NCBI GenBank assembly: GCA_029776205.1
Contig: JAKOTQ010000089.1
Coordinates: 1-64,000, forward strand
Direction: 5' to 3'
Length of the DNA stretch: 64,000 bases
DNA from: Bacillota bacterium
GTDB taxonomy: Bacteria; Bacillota; UBA4882; UBA8346
The notes under the pieces are model-generated. The model did no database searches and was not told the origin of the DNA. It saw only the letters and a list, made by a program, of their open reading frames with translations. Position 1 is the stretch's first letter. Every line of letters begins with the position of its first letter. Made by a program: the position numbers and the translations under genes. Below, piece by piece: positions 1 through 8,911 of the stretch.

Positions 1-133
1 TCCATCGGTAAATTAAACTGGAGTGAATCCCTAGGTCTTCAGCTAATGCCTTGATTGTTTTCGATGTGGCGTAACTGAGCTTGACCACATTCTTGCGGAA
101 ATCCTCATCATATTGTTGGCGGATTTTGGACAT
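1..133 (-). CDS. IS3-type transposase OrfA, 5' part only
   Basis: The first 44 codons of a gene running off the left edge; translation starts MSKIRQQYDEDFRKNVVKLS and continues into a helix-turn-helix ending IHSSLIYRW. This is the HTH_Tnp_1 pattern of the first reading frame of IS3-family transposases: a basic N-terminus, then a helix-turn-helix that binds the element ends. The ATG at 133 is preceded by a GGAGAG ribosome site. OrfB, if present, lies outside the window, so it is not known whether the element is whole. It is a different element from the IS at 38761-40068, whose OrfA begins MVKQFSAEFKMEAVKRVE. Confidence 0.75.
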   Translation of the reverse strand, partial: MSKIRQQYDEDFRKNVVKLSYATSKTIKALAEDLGIHSSLIYRW

Positions 134-190
134 GATTTTCTCTCCTTTTCATTATGCTTCTATCTTATCATCATGTCCGGAATTATAACA
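1..190 (-). mobile_element. right-hand edge of an IS3-type element
   Basis: The OrfA start at 133 is followed by about 57 bases that probably form the untranslated end and terminal repeat. Read inward on the minus strand the edge would be TGTTATAATTCCGGACATG, beginning with TG as IS3-family ends do. The other end is outside the window, so the boundary at 190 is an estimate (204 is possible) and no target duplication can be checked. Confidence 0.4.
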
Positions 191-222
191 TAGACCCGTA
201 TAACATATTTTGACAGATTTTA

Positions 223-327
223 CTATCTCATTTTGGGTTCATAACCATAGCCGAAGCATGCGAAGCTGGAGCTGAGAGCAACAACCATCAATACGAGAGA
301 AGCCAGTAAGAAATAAAATTTTTTCAT
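223..327 (-). CDS. agrD: AgrD-like cyclic lactone autoinducer precursor
   Basis: A 34-codon gene: a basic start (MKKFYFLLASLVLM), a hydrophobic amphipathic stretch, then SSSFACFGYGYEPKMR. The order is that of AgrD-type precursors: an N-terminal membrane leader, a single Cys (residue 24) whose thiol would close the thiolactone onto the mature peptide's C-terminus, and a short charged C-tail. A perfect GGAGGTGAATTTC ribosome site lies just upstream. It starts 23 bases after the stop of the AgrB gene, so the two are co-transcribed and AgrB would process it. From the Cys on, the mature peptide is probably built from CFGYGY with or without the next residues; the exact cleavage point cannot be read from sequence. 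Sensor (AgrC) and regulator (AgrA) genes are not present here. Confidence 0.8.
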   Translation of the reverse strand: MKKFYFLLASLVLMVVALSSSFACFGYGYEPKMR

Positions 328-350
328 GAAATTCACCTCCTTTTTTTAAA

Positions 351-947
351 TTAGTGGTGTTTTGTTGTTTTATCAATCCATCGCATGAATTGAACATAAA
401 TTGGAGAAATCGTGATGACTGCGATGGTTGATCCCACGAAAAGCCCGGTAGTCCATACGTTTCTTTCAGTCAAGACCATCAGAAGAATACACCCAAGAAT
501 GCTGCCAGCCAAGATTTTGCGGGAACGGGTCTGTTTTTTGTCTAAGGTCCGGTAAGACAGTAACAGTGGTGAAATCGATAAAATCAACCAATTCATGACC
601 ATGATTAAAATGATCAATGGAACCGTAAGCCAGGAGATGAAAGCTTTCGTAAGGATAGCCCCTATCAAGCTTAAGCAAATACTGTAAATGAGACACCGGC
701 TGAATCCGGATAAATGTGAGCTTCCGATGATGAACTTTATACCCAGGGCTGCCATCATCACAGCGAGAGTTTCAAAAAACAAGCCACAAATCCCGGCAAT
801 GATTAAGGTACTGAAAGTTGTAATTGACATAATTAGCAGAATTTCAATGCCAAAACGAACTTTGTTTTGATTTTGATTTAACCCTGCCTGTTGACAGATA
901 TGTTCGCCGATGCGGTCGGCAATTTCAGCAATTGTTGTCATCGTCAC
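351..947 (-). CDS. agrB: AgrB-like peptide-processing membrane protease
   Basis: A 198-residue polytopic protein, the usual AgrB length. AgrB is a membrane cysteine endopeptidase that cuts the AgrD precursor and forms its thiolactone ring. The catalytic pair is visible: His78 and Cys85 in GSSHLSGFSRC, with the seven-residue spacing of the His77/Cys84 pair in Staphylococcus AgrB. About five hydrophobic segments follow one another (roughly 33-55, 58-75, 83-105, 106-130, 145-185). It is directly upstream of the agrD-like gene in the same direction. No AgrC-type sensor adjoins it; the nearest downstream neighbour is an IS fragment that may have replaced the rest of the locus. Confidence 0.85.
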   Translation of the reverse strand: MTMTTIAEIADRIGEHICQQAGLNQNQNKVRFGIEILLIMSITTFSTLIIAGICGLFFETLAVMMAALGIKFIIGSSHLSGFSRCLIYSICLSLIGAILTKAFISWLTVPLIILIMVMNWLILSISPLLLSYRTLDKKQTRSRKILAGSILGCILLMVLTERNVWTTGLFVGSTIAVITISPIYVQFMRWIDKTTKHH

Positions 948-1050
948 CCCTTCTTTCCCATATTTTGAAATTAATTATATTATTTACATCTTCTGGTAAT
1001 TTAATCGGAAATTTTCAGAAAAGACTTTAGCATTTTTTTGAAAATTTTCA

Positions 1051-1080
1051 AAAAAAATCCTCCTGTCAAAAAACAGGAGG
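1051..1080 (-). terminator. intrinsic terminator of the thiBPQ operon
   Basis: On the minus strand an 8-bp stem CCTCCTGT/ACAGGAGG with a six-base loop is followed by ATTTTTTTT, 21 bases after the stop of the ATPase gene. Confidence 0.85.
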
Positions 1081-1101
1081 TCAACGAGGGTTTTTCTTAT
1101 T

Positions 1102-2151
1102 TTATTCTACCGAATCCGGAATCCATTGAAGTCGTTCCGGAGAAATACCAAGGATCATTTCATCTCCGATTCCGGGAATCGGAAGGGACGGATGGCTATA
1201 GATGATGAAGCGTTTCCCATATGCATCGGCTTCCAGTCGCCGCATATAGCCCATATAATCATCGCGAATCAGACGGGCGGAAAAACTGATGGGATAGGCT
1301 GTAGATTCATGGATGGTGATGTTTTCAGGGCGAACCATCACTTGACCTGTTTTACGGTCTGGCGACGATAGTTGAAATGGCAATCGATATTCTCCAATTA
1401 ATAATTGGACTGTTCTACTATCGACAGGTATAACCGGTATAAAATTGGTTTCTCCCAGAAATTCGGCAACGAAACGGTTAACCGGATTTTGATATAATAC
1501 TTCGGGAGTTCCATATTGCAAAAGTCTCCCCTGCTGCATTAAACCCATCCGGTCGGAGAGCATTAAAGCTTCCTCTTGTTGATGGGTCACAAAAATTGTG
1601 GTAAATCCCAAACGTTTTTGATAGTCCCGTAATTCCCGGCGTAATCGGGCCCGCAAATTGTAATCCAAAGCCGAAAAAGGCTCATCCAATAATAAAATAC
1701 GGGGTTCAATAATCAAGGACCGGGCTAAAGCCACTCGTTGCTTTTCTCCGCCGGATAATTGATGAATCGACCGGTTTTTTAAAGAGGATAACTCAAAAAG
1801 TTCGAGCATTACTTCGACTTTACGATGGATTTCCCGTACAGGAAGATGCCGGGCTTTCAATCCATAGCTAATATTTTCAATCACGGTTAAATGGGGAAAT
1901 AAAGCGTAATCCTGAAAGACCATGCCGATTTGTCGTTCGGCAGGAGGAATATGGATCAGCTCTTCTCCATCAATCTGAATACTGCCCGATGGATTGTCCT
2001 CCAAACCGGCAATCAGCCGGAGTAAAGTAGTTTTCCCGCAGCCGCTGGGTCCTAATAAAGAAAAGAACTCGCCTTTATTTAATTGGAGTTCAACATTTAA
2101 AGTGAATTCCGGATATTGCTTGTGAAGTTTGAAATAATAATCAGCATGCAT
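1102..2151 (-). CDS. thiQ: ABC transporter ATPase, thiamine type
   Basis: A 349-residue ATP-binding subunit that would energise uptake through the neighbouring permease. Walker A is GPSGCGKTT, the signature is LSGGEKQR, Walker B is ILLLDEP, and an H-loop VTHQQEEA follows. After the roughly 230-residue nucleotide-binding domain comes a TOBE-like C-terminal domain (VRPENITI). By sequence alone it fits the wider PotA/FbpC/ThiQ class; the thiamine call rests on the TPP riboswitch that heads the operon. Start: the ATG at 2151 overlaps the permease stop as TGATG and sits 10 bases after GGAGG. An in-frame ATG at 2181 lies inside the permease gene and is less likely. Confidence 0.8.
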   Translation of the reverse strand: MHADYYFKLHKQYPEFTLNVELQLNKGEFFSLLGPSGCGKTTLLRLIAGLEDNPSGSIQIDGEELIHIPPAERQIGMVFQDYALFPHLTVIENISYGLKARHLPVREIHRKVEVMLELFELSSLKNRSIHQLSGGEKQRVALARSLIIEPRILLLDEPFSALDYNLRARLRRELRDYQKRLGFTTIFVTHQQEEALMLSDRMGLMQQGRLLQYGTPEVLYQNPVNRFVAEFLGETNFIPVIPVDSRTVQLLIGEYRLPFQLSSPDRKTGQVMVRPENITIHESTAYPISFSARLIRDDYMGYMRRLEADAYGKRFIIYSHPSLPIPGIGDEMILGISPERLQWIPDSVE

Positions 2152-3782
2152 CAATGACTGTCCTCCCTTTTGGTGATCCAATCTTTCTCCACTGCTAAAA
2201 ATGCCAGGAAAGCAATACCCATAAAAATAGTGGCTAAGGCTGTACCCTGCGCAAAGCGATAGTGTCCTATCAAACGATAAATGGCAACCGAAATGGTGAT
2301 GACTTCTCCCCTGCCCAATAAAAGAACAGCCCCTAAATCACTGAGTGAAATCGCCATTCCATAAATAAACGCTGTTTGAACAGCTTTACGAATCAAAGGT
2401 GCTTCGATCGCTAACAACGTATGCCTGGGTGAAGCGCCAAGCAAATAGGAACTTTCGATCATACTATAGTCAAAATCCCGCCAAGCTGTACGCATAATAG
2501 AATAAACCAGCGGAAACGCCAGATAAAAATGGGCCCACATCAGTAATAACCAGGCCGGAAGCAGGTCACCAGCCAAACTGCCCAAGCCAAAGCCAAAAGA
2601 CATAAAGGAAATACCAAGAGGTAATTGGAGTAAAAGATCAGTAATCCCCCAAGGCTTTGACTGCCTATCCTTAGCAAACACATAAGCCACGATAGTTGTG
2701 ACCAAAGCTACGGCAGTTGATAGAAAACAGCTGGTCAAAACCACCTTTCCAAAGGATGCTCCGACTGAAAACCGAAAGCCTTCGCCAAAAAGCAACTGAT
2801 AATTTTCTAATGATAAATGATTGCCGAAGGTTCCCCCTTCTAAGAATGATCGCTGAATCACCGTTAGAAAAGGAGTCGCCAAGAAAAGCAGAATGATAAT
2901 GTGATAAATATAAAAACCCACAGTTTGCAAAGGGTTTTTATGAAAACATAACCGTGGTAGATTGGCAGCAGGTTTGGCAGCATATCCTTTTCGCTGAAAT
3001 AACGATTGCAACCAGAATATGAACAGCAAAATCAGAGTTTGCAGTCCTGCGATCATTGACGCTTCTTCAAACCGGAGTTTACTGTTGTATTCGATATAAA
3101 TCAGAACTTCAAATGTTTTATAAAGATAACCTCCGAAAACTAAAACTACTGTAAAACTGAGAAACGAATAGACAAAGACGACTAAAAACAGGTAAACAAT
3201 GGTCGGTAAAATTAAGGGAAGTGTTAACCGCCATCCTGTAAAAAAAGGGCCGGCACCCAGATTGATCGAAGCTTCCCGTAACTTGGGGTCAATTCGTTCC
3301 CAGCTTTCACCGAGCATCCGCAGACACAAAGGGAGATTATAAATTACATGAGCCAGTACTATCCCCCAATAACTATAAAGGCCGGTAAACCGGATCTTTT
3401 CAGAGAACAAAGCGGAAAGCAGCTGATTGAAAAGGCCGTTTTTCCCATAAAATACTACCATCCCCAGGACAATGACGATTCCTGGCATCATAAACGGCAA
3501 AACAAGCAGACTACGGCTAAACTGTTTTCCGCGAAAATTGAATCTCCCCCAGAAATAAGCGCCAGGAAGAGACAATAAAATACTGAGAGCTGCACTGATT
3601 CCCGCCTGCGACAGAGAAAAACTTAATGTTTTCCAAAACACGCCGGAACGAATAAATTGGGCTAACTTTAAGAAAAGGTCTTCCATCAGCACAAGTTGAT
3701 AAAAGACATATAAAACCGGCAGATAAAAACTTAGAAAAACCAAAAAATACAAAAATCCAATTGTTGCTCTTTTTTTCATCAT
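2151..3782 (-). CDS. thiP: ABC transporter permease with fused membrane halves, thiamine type
   Basis: A 543-residue membrane protein with two binding-protein-dependent permease domains in tandem (about 1-270 and 285-540), the ThiP/FbpB arrangement. Each half carries an ATPase-contact loop: EASINLGAGPFFTGW and ESSYLLGASPRHTL. It sits between the binding-protein gene, three bases upstream, and the ATPase gene, which overlaps by one base, so the three form a tight operon. Thiamine or a thiamine precursor is inferred as substrate from the riboswitch; the sequence alone does not separate ThiP from iron permeases. Confidence 0.82.
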   Translation of the reverse strand: MMKKRATIGFLYFLVFLSFYLPVLYVFYQLVLMEDLFLKLAQFIRSGVFWKTLSFSLSQAGISAALSILLSLPGAYFWGRFNFRGKQFSRSLLVLPFMMPGIVIVLGMVVFYGKNGLFNQLLSALFSEKIRFTGLYSYWGIVLAHVIYNLPLCLRMLGESWERIDPKLREASINLGAGPFFTGWRLTLPLILPTIVYLFLVVFVYSFLSFTVVLVFGGYLYKTFEVLIYIEYNSKLRFEEASMIAGLQTLILLFIFWLQSLFQRKGYAAKPAANLPRLCFHKNPLQTVGFYIYHIIILLFLATPFLTVIQRSFLEGGTFGNHLSLENYQLLFGEGFRFSVGASFGKVVLTSCFLSTAVALVTTIVAYVFAKDRQSKPWGITDLLLQLPLGISFMSFGFGLGSLAGDLLPAWLLLMWAHFYLAFPLVYSIMRTAWRDFDYSMIESSYLLGASPRHTLLAIEAPLIRKAVQTAFIYGMAISLSDLGAVLLLGRGEVITISVAIYRLIGHYRFAQGTALATIFMGIAFLAFLAVEKDWITKREDSH

Positions 3783-3785
3783 TAT

Positions 3786-4811
3786 TTACTCATTGATAAC
3801 ATTTTCCCAGTCTGCAAGCCATTTATCTAGTTTTTTCGAGACCTGCTCCGGTGGCAAATTTAATAAACGATCAACTTTTGCGGCCACCCGGAAACTTTCA
3901 GGAAGAGCTGCATCCGAACGGACAGGGTACATAAATTGAGTTTCAGGGATGAGCTCCTGAAATTCCGTTGATAAAATATAGTCCATCAACATTTTGGCTT
4001 CTTTAAGATGAGGAGCCCCTTTTACGATGCCCGCAGCTTCGATCTGAGCATAAGCTGTATTGTTCAAGACCAGCGGTTGGTAGCGTTCCGTATTGTCATA
4101 GAGTAAATGATAAACGGGACTGGTTCCATAAGATAAAACGATGGGCGCTTCACCGCTGGTATACATTCCATACCCTTCTTCCCAGCCGGGTGCGATCGTC
4201 AATAGATTACTTTTGAGTTTCCGCCAATAATCCAGGTAACCATCTTCTCCAAAGAACGCGACTGTAGTGAGAAGGAAAATTTGCCCCGGTGAAGAAGTCA
4301 ACGGATTCATGATAATGATCTTTCCCTGATATTCAGGTTTCAGAAGATCGGAAAAGGACGCCGGCGGGTTTTTCAACTTTTCACGATCATAATTAAAAAC
4401 CACATAACCATAGTCAAATGGCACCAGCCGATATTGGCTGTCAAAAATCAGCTCTTTCGGAACTTTATCCAAACCTTGAGGCTGATATGATTGAAATAAA
4501 CCGGCTTCTTCTGCCTTGAAGAAATAATTATTGTCCAATCCGATAACCACATCGGCAACGGGTTTTTTCCGTTCACGTATCAGTTGATTGAAAAGGGGTC
4601 CGGTATCCGAGAATGATTTAAAATCGACTGTAATTTGATAATCTTTTTTAAATTTTTCCTTGACCGTTTCGATGAGTTTCACCGGAAAACTGGAATATGT
4701 ATAAACGGTTAAGGTCCGTTCCCGGGTCGAATGACATCCTGACAATAAGCTGATGAGTATAAAGAAACAAAAGAGTCTTCGCCGTATACATTGAGAAAAC
4801 ATGGTTATCAC
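3786..4811 (-). CDS. thiB: periplasmic-type thiamine-binding lipoprotein
   Basis: An extracellular solute-binding protein of the ThiB/FbpA class (Pfam SBP_bac). The signal peptide ends in a lipobox (LLSGC), so the mature protein is a lipid-anchored receptor. Inside are VYTYSSFP near the start and DVVIGLDNNYFF, both usual in ThiB-like proteins. Start choice: a longer frame opening at 4871 would begin inside the TPP riboswitch and run through its terminator, which cannot be right. GTG at 4811 follows AAGGAG by seven bases; the ATG at 4802 is a second possibility. It is the first gene of thiBPQ. Substrate is inferred from the riboswitch. Confidence 0.82.
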   Translation of the reverse strand: MITMFSQCIRRRLFCFFILISLLSGCHSTRERTLTVYTYSSFPVKLIETVKEKFKKDYQITVDFKSFSDTGPLFNQLIRERKKPVADVVIGLDNNYFFKAEEAGLFQSYQPQGLDKVPKELIFDSQYRLVPFDYGYVVFNYDREKLKNPPASFSDLLKPEYQGKIIIMNPLTSSPGQIFLLTTVAFFGEDGYLDYWRKLKSNLLTIAPGWEEGYGMYTSGEAPIVLSYGTSPVYHLLYDNTERYQPLVLNNTAYAQIEAAGIVKGAPHLKEAKMLMDYILSTEFQELIPETQFMYPVRSDAALPESFRVAAKVDRLLNLPPEQVSKKLDKWLADWENVINE

Positions 4812-4828
4812 CGTCCACTCCTTGCTAT

Positions 4829-4862
4829 TTAAAAAATAAAACCCCAAATAAAAGGGGTTTTT
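4829..4862 (-). terminator. terminator in the TPP-riboswitch expression platform
   Basis: On the minus strand AAACCCC, loop TTTTATT, then GGGGTTT and TATTTTTT, between the riboswitch aptamer and the ribosome site of thiB. This is the layout of a transcription-terminating OFF switch. Confidence 0.85.
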
Positions 4863-4875
4863 CAATATCATTTAT

Positions 4876-4952
4876 TCTCCCTACGCCGGCATTACCCGAA
4901 CAGGTTTGAGGGTATGATCTCAGCCCCGATAGGAGCACCCCTGATGTAAAAT
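4876..4952 (-). ncRNA. TPP riboswitch (THI element)
   Basis: The minus strand shows the conserved THI-box blocks in order: CAGGGGTGCTCC, then GGGGCTGAGATCATACCC, then GAACCTGTTCGGGTAATGCC and GGCGTAGGGAG. The CUGAGA and GGGUAAUGCC blocks are diagnostic. It lies directly upstream of a terminator and thiB, so thiamine pyrophosphate should switch the transporter off. This is the strongest evidence that the following ABC system takes up thiamine or a related compound. Confidence 0.95.
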
Positions 4953-4993
4953 TTTTATTTATCTTAGCATATTTCTTCCCTAAATGTCAATTT

Positions 4994-7111
4994 TCAGAGG
5001 GGTGACGGTGTATGAAAGTTTTCGAGCGGTGATGAATCGGATAAAACTTCCGAAAGGACACGGCTAAGTTCTTCGATCTGATACGGTTTAACAACGACGC
5101 CGCAAAAGCCGTATTTACGATATTCGGCCATAATCGGATTGTTGGAATAGCCGCTGGATATGATCACTTTCACTTTAGGATCTAACTTTAATAATTTTTG
5201 AATAATGGTTTTGCCTCCCATACCACCCGGGATGGTCAGATCTGTAATGACGGCATCATAAAAGTTTTTCTTGAACATTTCCAATAATTCTGCACCGTCT
5301 TTCGCTAAATCTACTTCATAACCAATCTCCCGTAACATCTCTTTAACCCCGTTTCGAATCAGTGGATCATCATCCATAAATAAAATTCGGCCATGCCCTG
5401 GGATTAATCCCGTCCTTTTACCCCAATCTGCAGTGGTTCCCTCTTTCGCCGGCAAGTAAATATTGATGATCGTTCCTTTATTGGGCTGGGACTGTACTTC
5501 AATATATCCGTCATGCTTTTTAATGATAGCATATGAAGTAGCTAACCCAAGGCCGTTTCCATTTACTTTGGTTGTGAAATACGGGTCAAAAATGTAAGGT
5601 AAATGTTCTTCTGCAATTCCAATGCCATGATCAATGACAGATATTTTTACATATTTTCCTTCAGGGAACATCGAATCTTCCCTGGTTTTCATAACATTAT
5701 GGGCCATTACCCGGATGATTCCTCCATCCGGCATAGCTTGATCGGCGTTGATCACCAAATTGTTAAGAACTTGACTGATTTGTCCGGGATCTATCTCCAC
5801 CAGCCACAGATCATCATCAATCGCAAATTCGCAAATGGAATTGGAGCCGCGCAGTGAAAACTCGACCGTCGTCTTAATCAGTTCGCCGATGGAAACCACT
5901 TTTTTAACGGGTGCTCCCCCTTTGGAAAAGGTTAAAAGTTGGCGAGTCAGGCTTACGGCTCGGAAAATAGTCTCCTCCATGCTGTCTAAATATTTTTCAA
6001 CATTCTTTCCTTTTTTTATCATCATTTTGGCAAATTGGGTATTGGCTAAAATTCCTGATAAAATATTATTGAAGTCATGGGCAATTCCGCCGGCCAAGAT
6101 ACCGATGGATTCGAGCTTTTGGGTTTTTAACATCTCTTCCTCTGCTCGACGGCGTTCGGAAATATCCCGGAAAACTAAAACTGCACCGATGATTTTCCCT
6201 TGGGTATCCCGGATGGGAGAGCCATTACTGGAAATATAATAACGATCTTTTTGATTTCGCGAAACTAACACTGTATTTTTGGTCAATCCTACCGACTGGC
6301 CGTTATCAAGAATATTTTTAATCGGATTTTCGCAGGGTTCTTGGGTGTGGTCATTCACGATATGAAAGATTTGGGACAAATGCTTACCTAAAGCTTCCTC
6401 CTGATTCCAACCGGTTAAACGTTCGGCAACCGGATTGATGAGGACCACATTACCCTGAATATCGGTGGCAATGACACCATCACCGATAGACCGAAGGGTC
6501 ACGGCTAATCGTTCATTCTGAGCTTGCAATGCTTCTTCCGTTATTTTCCGCGCAGTAATGTCCCGCATAGCTCCATATACCAGTTTCAATCGCTGACCCC
6601 GGAGGTAAGGTGTGAGTGTAATCTCACAAATGATAATTTCATTAGATTTACAGCAAATCGGCACCTCAATGGTCATTCCATGGCCATTGGTTATCAGACT
6701 GTCGAACAAATGCCGCACTTTATCCTGATACATCGGATGGATCAGGGGGAACCATGACTTGCCAAGCCATGTTTCCCTGGGAAAACCGGTTACCGATTGA
6801 AAAAGATGATTGATCATGGTGAAATGACCTTTCGACGACAAGGTGAAGAAGATATCCGTTGTTGCTTCAAACAAATCTTGAAAACGCCTTTCGCTGTTTT
6901 TCAAAGCTTTTTCAGCAAAAGATTTACGGACGAACAATAGATAAATAAAACCGATATCGATTAAAAATTCAAATACTGTATGGACCCATTGATTGTTAAG
7001 CAGCAAATTGCAAAATCCATAATGGTGGCCGAGAATATCTATTAATAGTTTGGAAAAGCCAAAACAGATAACAATTCCAACAAATACCCTTCGACAGGAT
7101 AGTCTTTTCAT
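4994..7111 (-). CDS. PAS-domain hybrid sensor histidine kinase with receiver
   Basis: 705 residues. Order: an N-terminal hydrophobic part with about two membrane segments (1-65), PAS domain (about 78-190, ending RDITARK), a second PAS with PAC (about 200-325, VFRDISERRRAEEEM), HisKA dimer and phosphate-acceptor box GGIAHDFNN, HATPase_c with N-box NADQAMPDGG and G-boxes DHGIG and GNGLGLA, then a receiver with acceptor Asp in DAVITDLTIPGG and Lys in VVKPYQ. There is no DNA-binding output, so phosphate probably passes to another protein or the receiver is autoregulatory. It closely resembles the larger kinase at 28266-31277 from HisKA to the end. AAAGGAG precedes the ATG. The signal sensed is unknown. 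Confidence 0.88.
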   Translation of the reverse strand: MKRLSCRRVFVGIVICFGFSKLLIDILGHHYGFCNLLLNNQWVHTVFEFLIDIGFIYLLFVRKSFAEKALKNSERRFQDLFEATTDIFFTLSSKGHFTMINHLFQSVTGFPRETWLGKSWFPLIHPMYQDKVRHLFDSLITNGHGMTIEVPICCKSNEIIICEITLTPYLRGQRLKLVYGAMRDITARKITEEALQAQNERLAVTLRSIGDGVIATDIQGNVVLINPVAERLTGWNQEEALGKHLSQIFHIVNDHTQEPCENPIKNILDNGQSVGLTKNTVLVSRNQKDRYYISSNGSPIRDTQGKIIGAVLVFRDISERRRAEEEMLKTQKLESIGILAGGIAHDFNNILSGILANTQFAKMMIKKGKNVEKYLDSMEETIFRAVSLTRQLLTFSKGGAPVKKVVSIGELIKTTVEFSLRGSNSICEFAIDDDLWLVEIDPGQISQVLNNLVINADQAMPDGGIIRVMAHNVMKTREDSMFPEGKYVKISVIDHGIGIAEEHLPYIFDPYFTTKVNGNGLGLATSYAIIKKHDGYIEVQSQPNKGTIINIYLPAKEGTTADWGKRTGLIPGHGRILFMDDDPLIRNGVKEMLREIGYEVDLAKDGAELLEMFKKNFYDAVITDLTIPGGMGGKTIIQKLLKLDPKVKVIISSGYSNNPIMAEYRKYGFCGVVVKPYQIEELSRVLSEVLSDSSPLENFHTPSPL

Positions 7112-7221
7112 AGAATCTCCTTTACAAATAACATCATAATATAAATCTAACGTTCAAAGTACGATATAAATTTCTATTATTTACCTTTTTTCCTTCATTT
7201 ATTTGCTTGTGTTATGACTTT

Positions 7222-7250
7222 TTGACTTTTTGGATTGAATGTGCTATGAT
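7222..7250 (+). promoter_or_regulatory. sigma-A-type promoter of glyA
   Basis: TTGACT, a 17-base spacer, then TATGAT, about 70 bases upstream of the glyA start. Both boxes are one base from the consensus. Confidence 0.7.
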
Positions 7251-7321
7251 CTTCCAGTTAAGTATTTTTATAAACTACATACTGCTTTTCAATAATACTA
7301 ACACTATTGGAGGGAACAGCC

Positions 7322-8836
7322 ATGAGCCAAAACCCTATTACGGCCTATCTCAGTCAAACCAAACCCGAAGCGATCGATCCCGGTTTTTTAGGGTATATCG
7401 CCAATCTTACAGAAGTATCCAAAGTTTCCCCAGGAGTTGCTCGTTTGATTGTTCAGGAATTAAGCGACCAGCGGAGTAACCTTAAACTGATCGCGAGTGA
7501 AAACTATTCATCGTTAGCCACCCAATTGGCGATGGGAAACTTGCTTACTGATAAATATGCTGAAGGATATCCTCGTCATCGTTTCTATGCCGGATGCGAT
7601 AATGTGGATGAGCTTGAAGCCTATGCTTGTGAACAGGCCTGTCTCCTTTTTGGCGCTGAACATGCGTATGTCCAACCTCACAGCGGTGCTGATGCTAACC
7701 TTATTGCCTATTGGGCGATTCTCAATGCGAAAATTGAAGTTCCGGCTTTGGAGCAAATGGGCGTTACCGACCCTAATAAACTTTCGATTGAGGATTGGAA
7801 TAAACTCCGTCATCTACTGGGTAATCAGCGGTTATTAGGGATGGATTACTATTCGGGCGGCCATTTGACCCACGGATACCGTCACAATGTTTCTGCTCAA
7901 ATGTTTGAAGCTTATAGTTACAGCGTCAGCAAAGAAACGGGGTTATTGGATTACGATGCTTTGCTTGCTCAGGCCCGTGAAGTAAAACCCTTGATCTTGC
8001 TGGCCGGTTTCAGTGCTTATCCGCGGAAAATTAATTTCCGGAAGATGCGTGAAATTGCTGATGAAGTCGGTGCTGTATTAATGGTCGATATGGCCCACTT
8101 TGCCGGACTTGTGGCAGCTGGCGTTTTCGAAGGGGATTACAATCCTGTACCCCATGCTCACGTTGTAACCACCACTACCCACAAAACCCTTCGTGGACCC
8201 CGGGGCGGTATGGTGCTTTGCAAAAAGGAATTCGCCGAGTATGTAGACAAAGGATGCCCGTTGGTGATTGGAGGGCCATTGCCCCATATGATCGCAGCAA
8301 AGGCCATCGCCTTGACTGAGGCCAACCAGCCCGAATTCAAGGCTTATGGACATAAAATTGTCGAGAATGCTAAACTTCTGGCAGAAGCCTGTATTGCTGA
8401 AGGTATGAAGATTGCTACCGGCGGAACGGACAACCATTTATTGCTGATCGATGTCACTTCTTTTGGTTTAACCGGCCGCCAAGCTGAAAGTGTTCTTCGT
8501 GAGTGTGGAATTACCTTGAACCGAAATTCCCTCCCCTTTGATGTGAATGGTCCTTGGTATACCAGCGGTTTGCGCATTGGTACGCCGGCTGTCACCACTT
8601 TGGGAATGGGCGCTGAGGAAATGAAGGAAATTGCTTCGATTATCAAGTATGTTTTGGAGAATACCAAACCGGCTGTGATCGAAAGCGGAAATAATGCCGG
8701 TAGCTTGAGCAAAGCCAAATATGTGATCGATGAGAATGTCAAACACCAAACCAGACAACGAGTGACTGCTTTGTTGGATCGCTTCCCGGTATATCCTCAG
8801 CTGGATTTGGAGTTTTTAAAAGCTCATTTTCTTTAA
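7322..8836 (+). CDS. glyA: serine hydroxymethyltransferase, long form
   Basis: A PLP enzyme converting serine and tetrahydrofolate to glycine and methylene-tetrahydrofolate. The PLP-lysine motif is VVTTTTHKTLRGPRGG. Other family landmarks are KLIASENYSS near the N-terminus and YAEGYPRHRFYAG. At 504 residues it is about 85 longer than the common 415-420-residue enzyme; the extra sequence includes an insert between the PHSGADANLIAYW and GLLDYDAL regions. Long SHMTs of this kind exist in some bacteria. Start: ATG at 7322 lies seven bases after GGAGGG; a TTG at 7307 in frame overlaps that ribosome site. It has its own promoter and a terminator follows, so it is probably monocistronic. Confidence 0.93.
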   Translation: MSQNPITAYLSQTKPEAIDPGFLGYIANLTEVSKVSPGVARLIVQELSDQRSNLKLIASENYSSLATQLAMGNLLTDKYAEGYPRHRFYAGCDNVDELEAYACEQACLLFGAEHAYVQPHSGADANLIAYWAILNAKIEVPALEQMGVTDPNKLSIEDWNKLRHLLGNQRLLGMDYYSGGHLTHGYRHNVSAQMFEAYSYSVSKETGLLDYDALLAQAREVKPLILLAGFSAYPRKINFRKMREIADEVGAVLMVDMAHFAGLVAAGVFEGDYNPVPHAHVVTTTTHKTLRGPRGGMVLCKKEFAEYVDKGCPLVIGGPLPHMIAAKAIALTEANQPEFKAYGHKIVENAKLLAEACIAEGMKIATGGTDNHLLLIDVTSFGLTGRQAESVLRECGITLNRNSLPFDVNGPWYTSGLRIGTPAVTTLGMGAEEMKEIASIIKYVLENTKPAVIESGNNAGSLSKAKYVIDENVKHQTRQRVTALLDRFPVYPQLDLEFLKAHFL

Positions 8837-8858
8837 GTCTAAGTTCAGTATATAAATT

Positions 8859-8895
8859 AAAAAAGGGCTGTCCCGTTATGGGACAACCCTTTTTC
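8859..8895 (+). terminator. terminator after glyA
   Basis: AAAAAGGG plus TGTCCC, loop, GGGACA and CCCTTTTTC form a near-perfect stem ending in a T run. Confidence 0.9.
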
Positions 8896-8911
8896 TTCAC
8901 GGAGGAAAACC

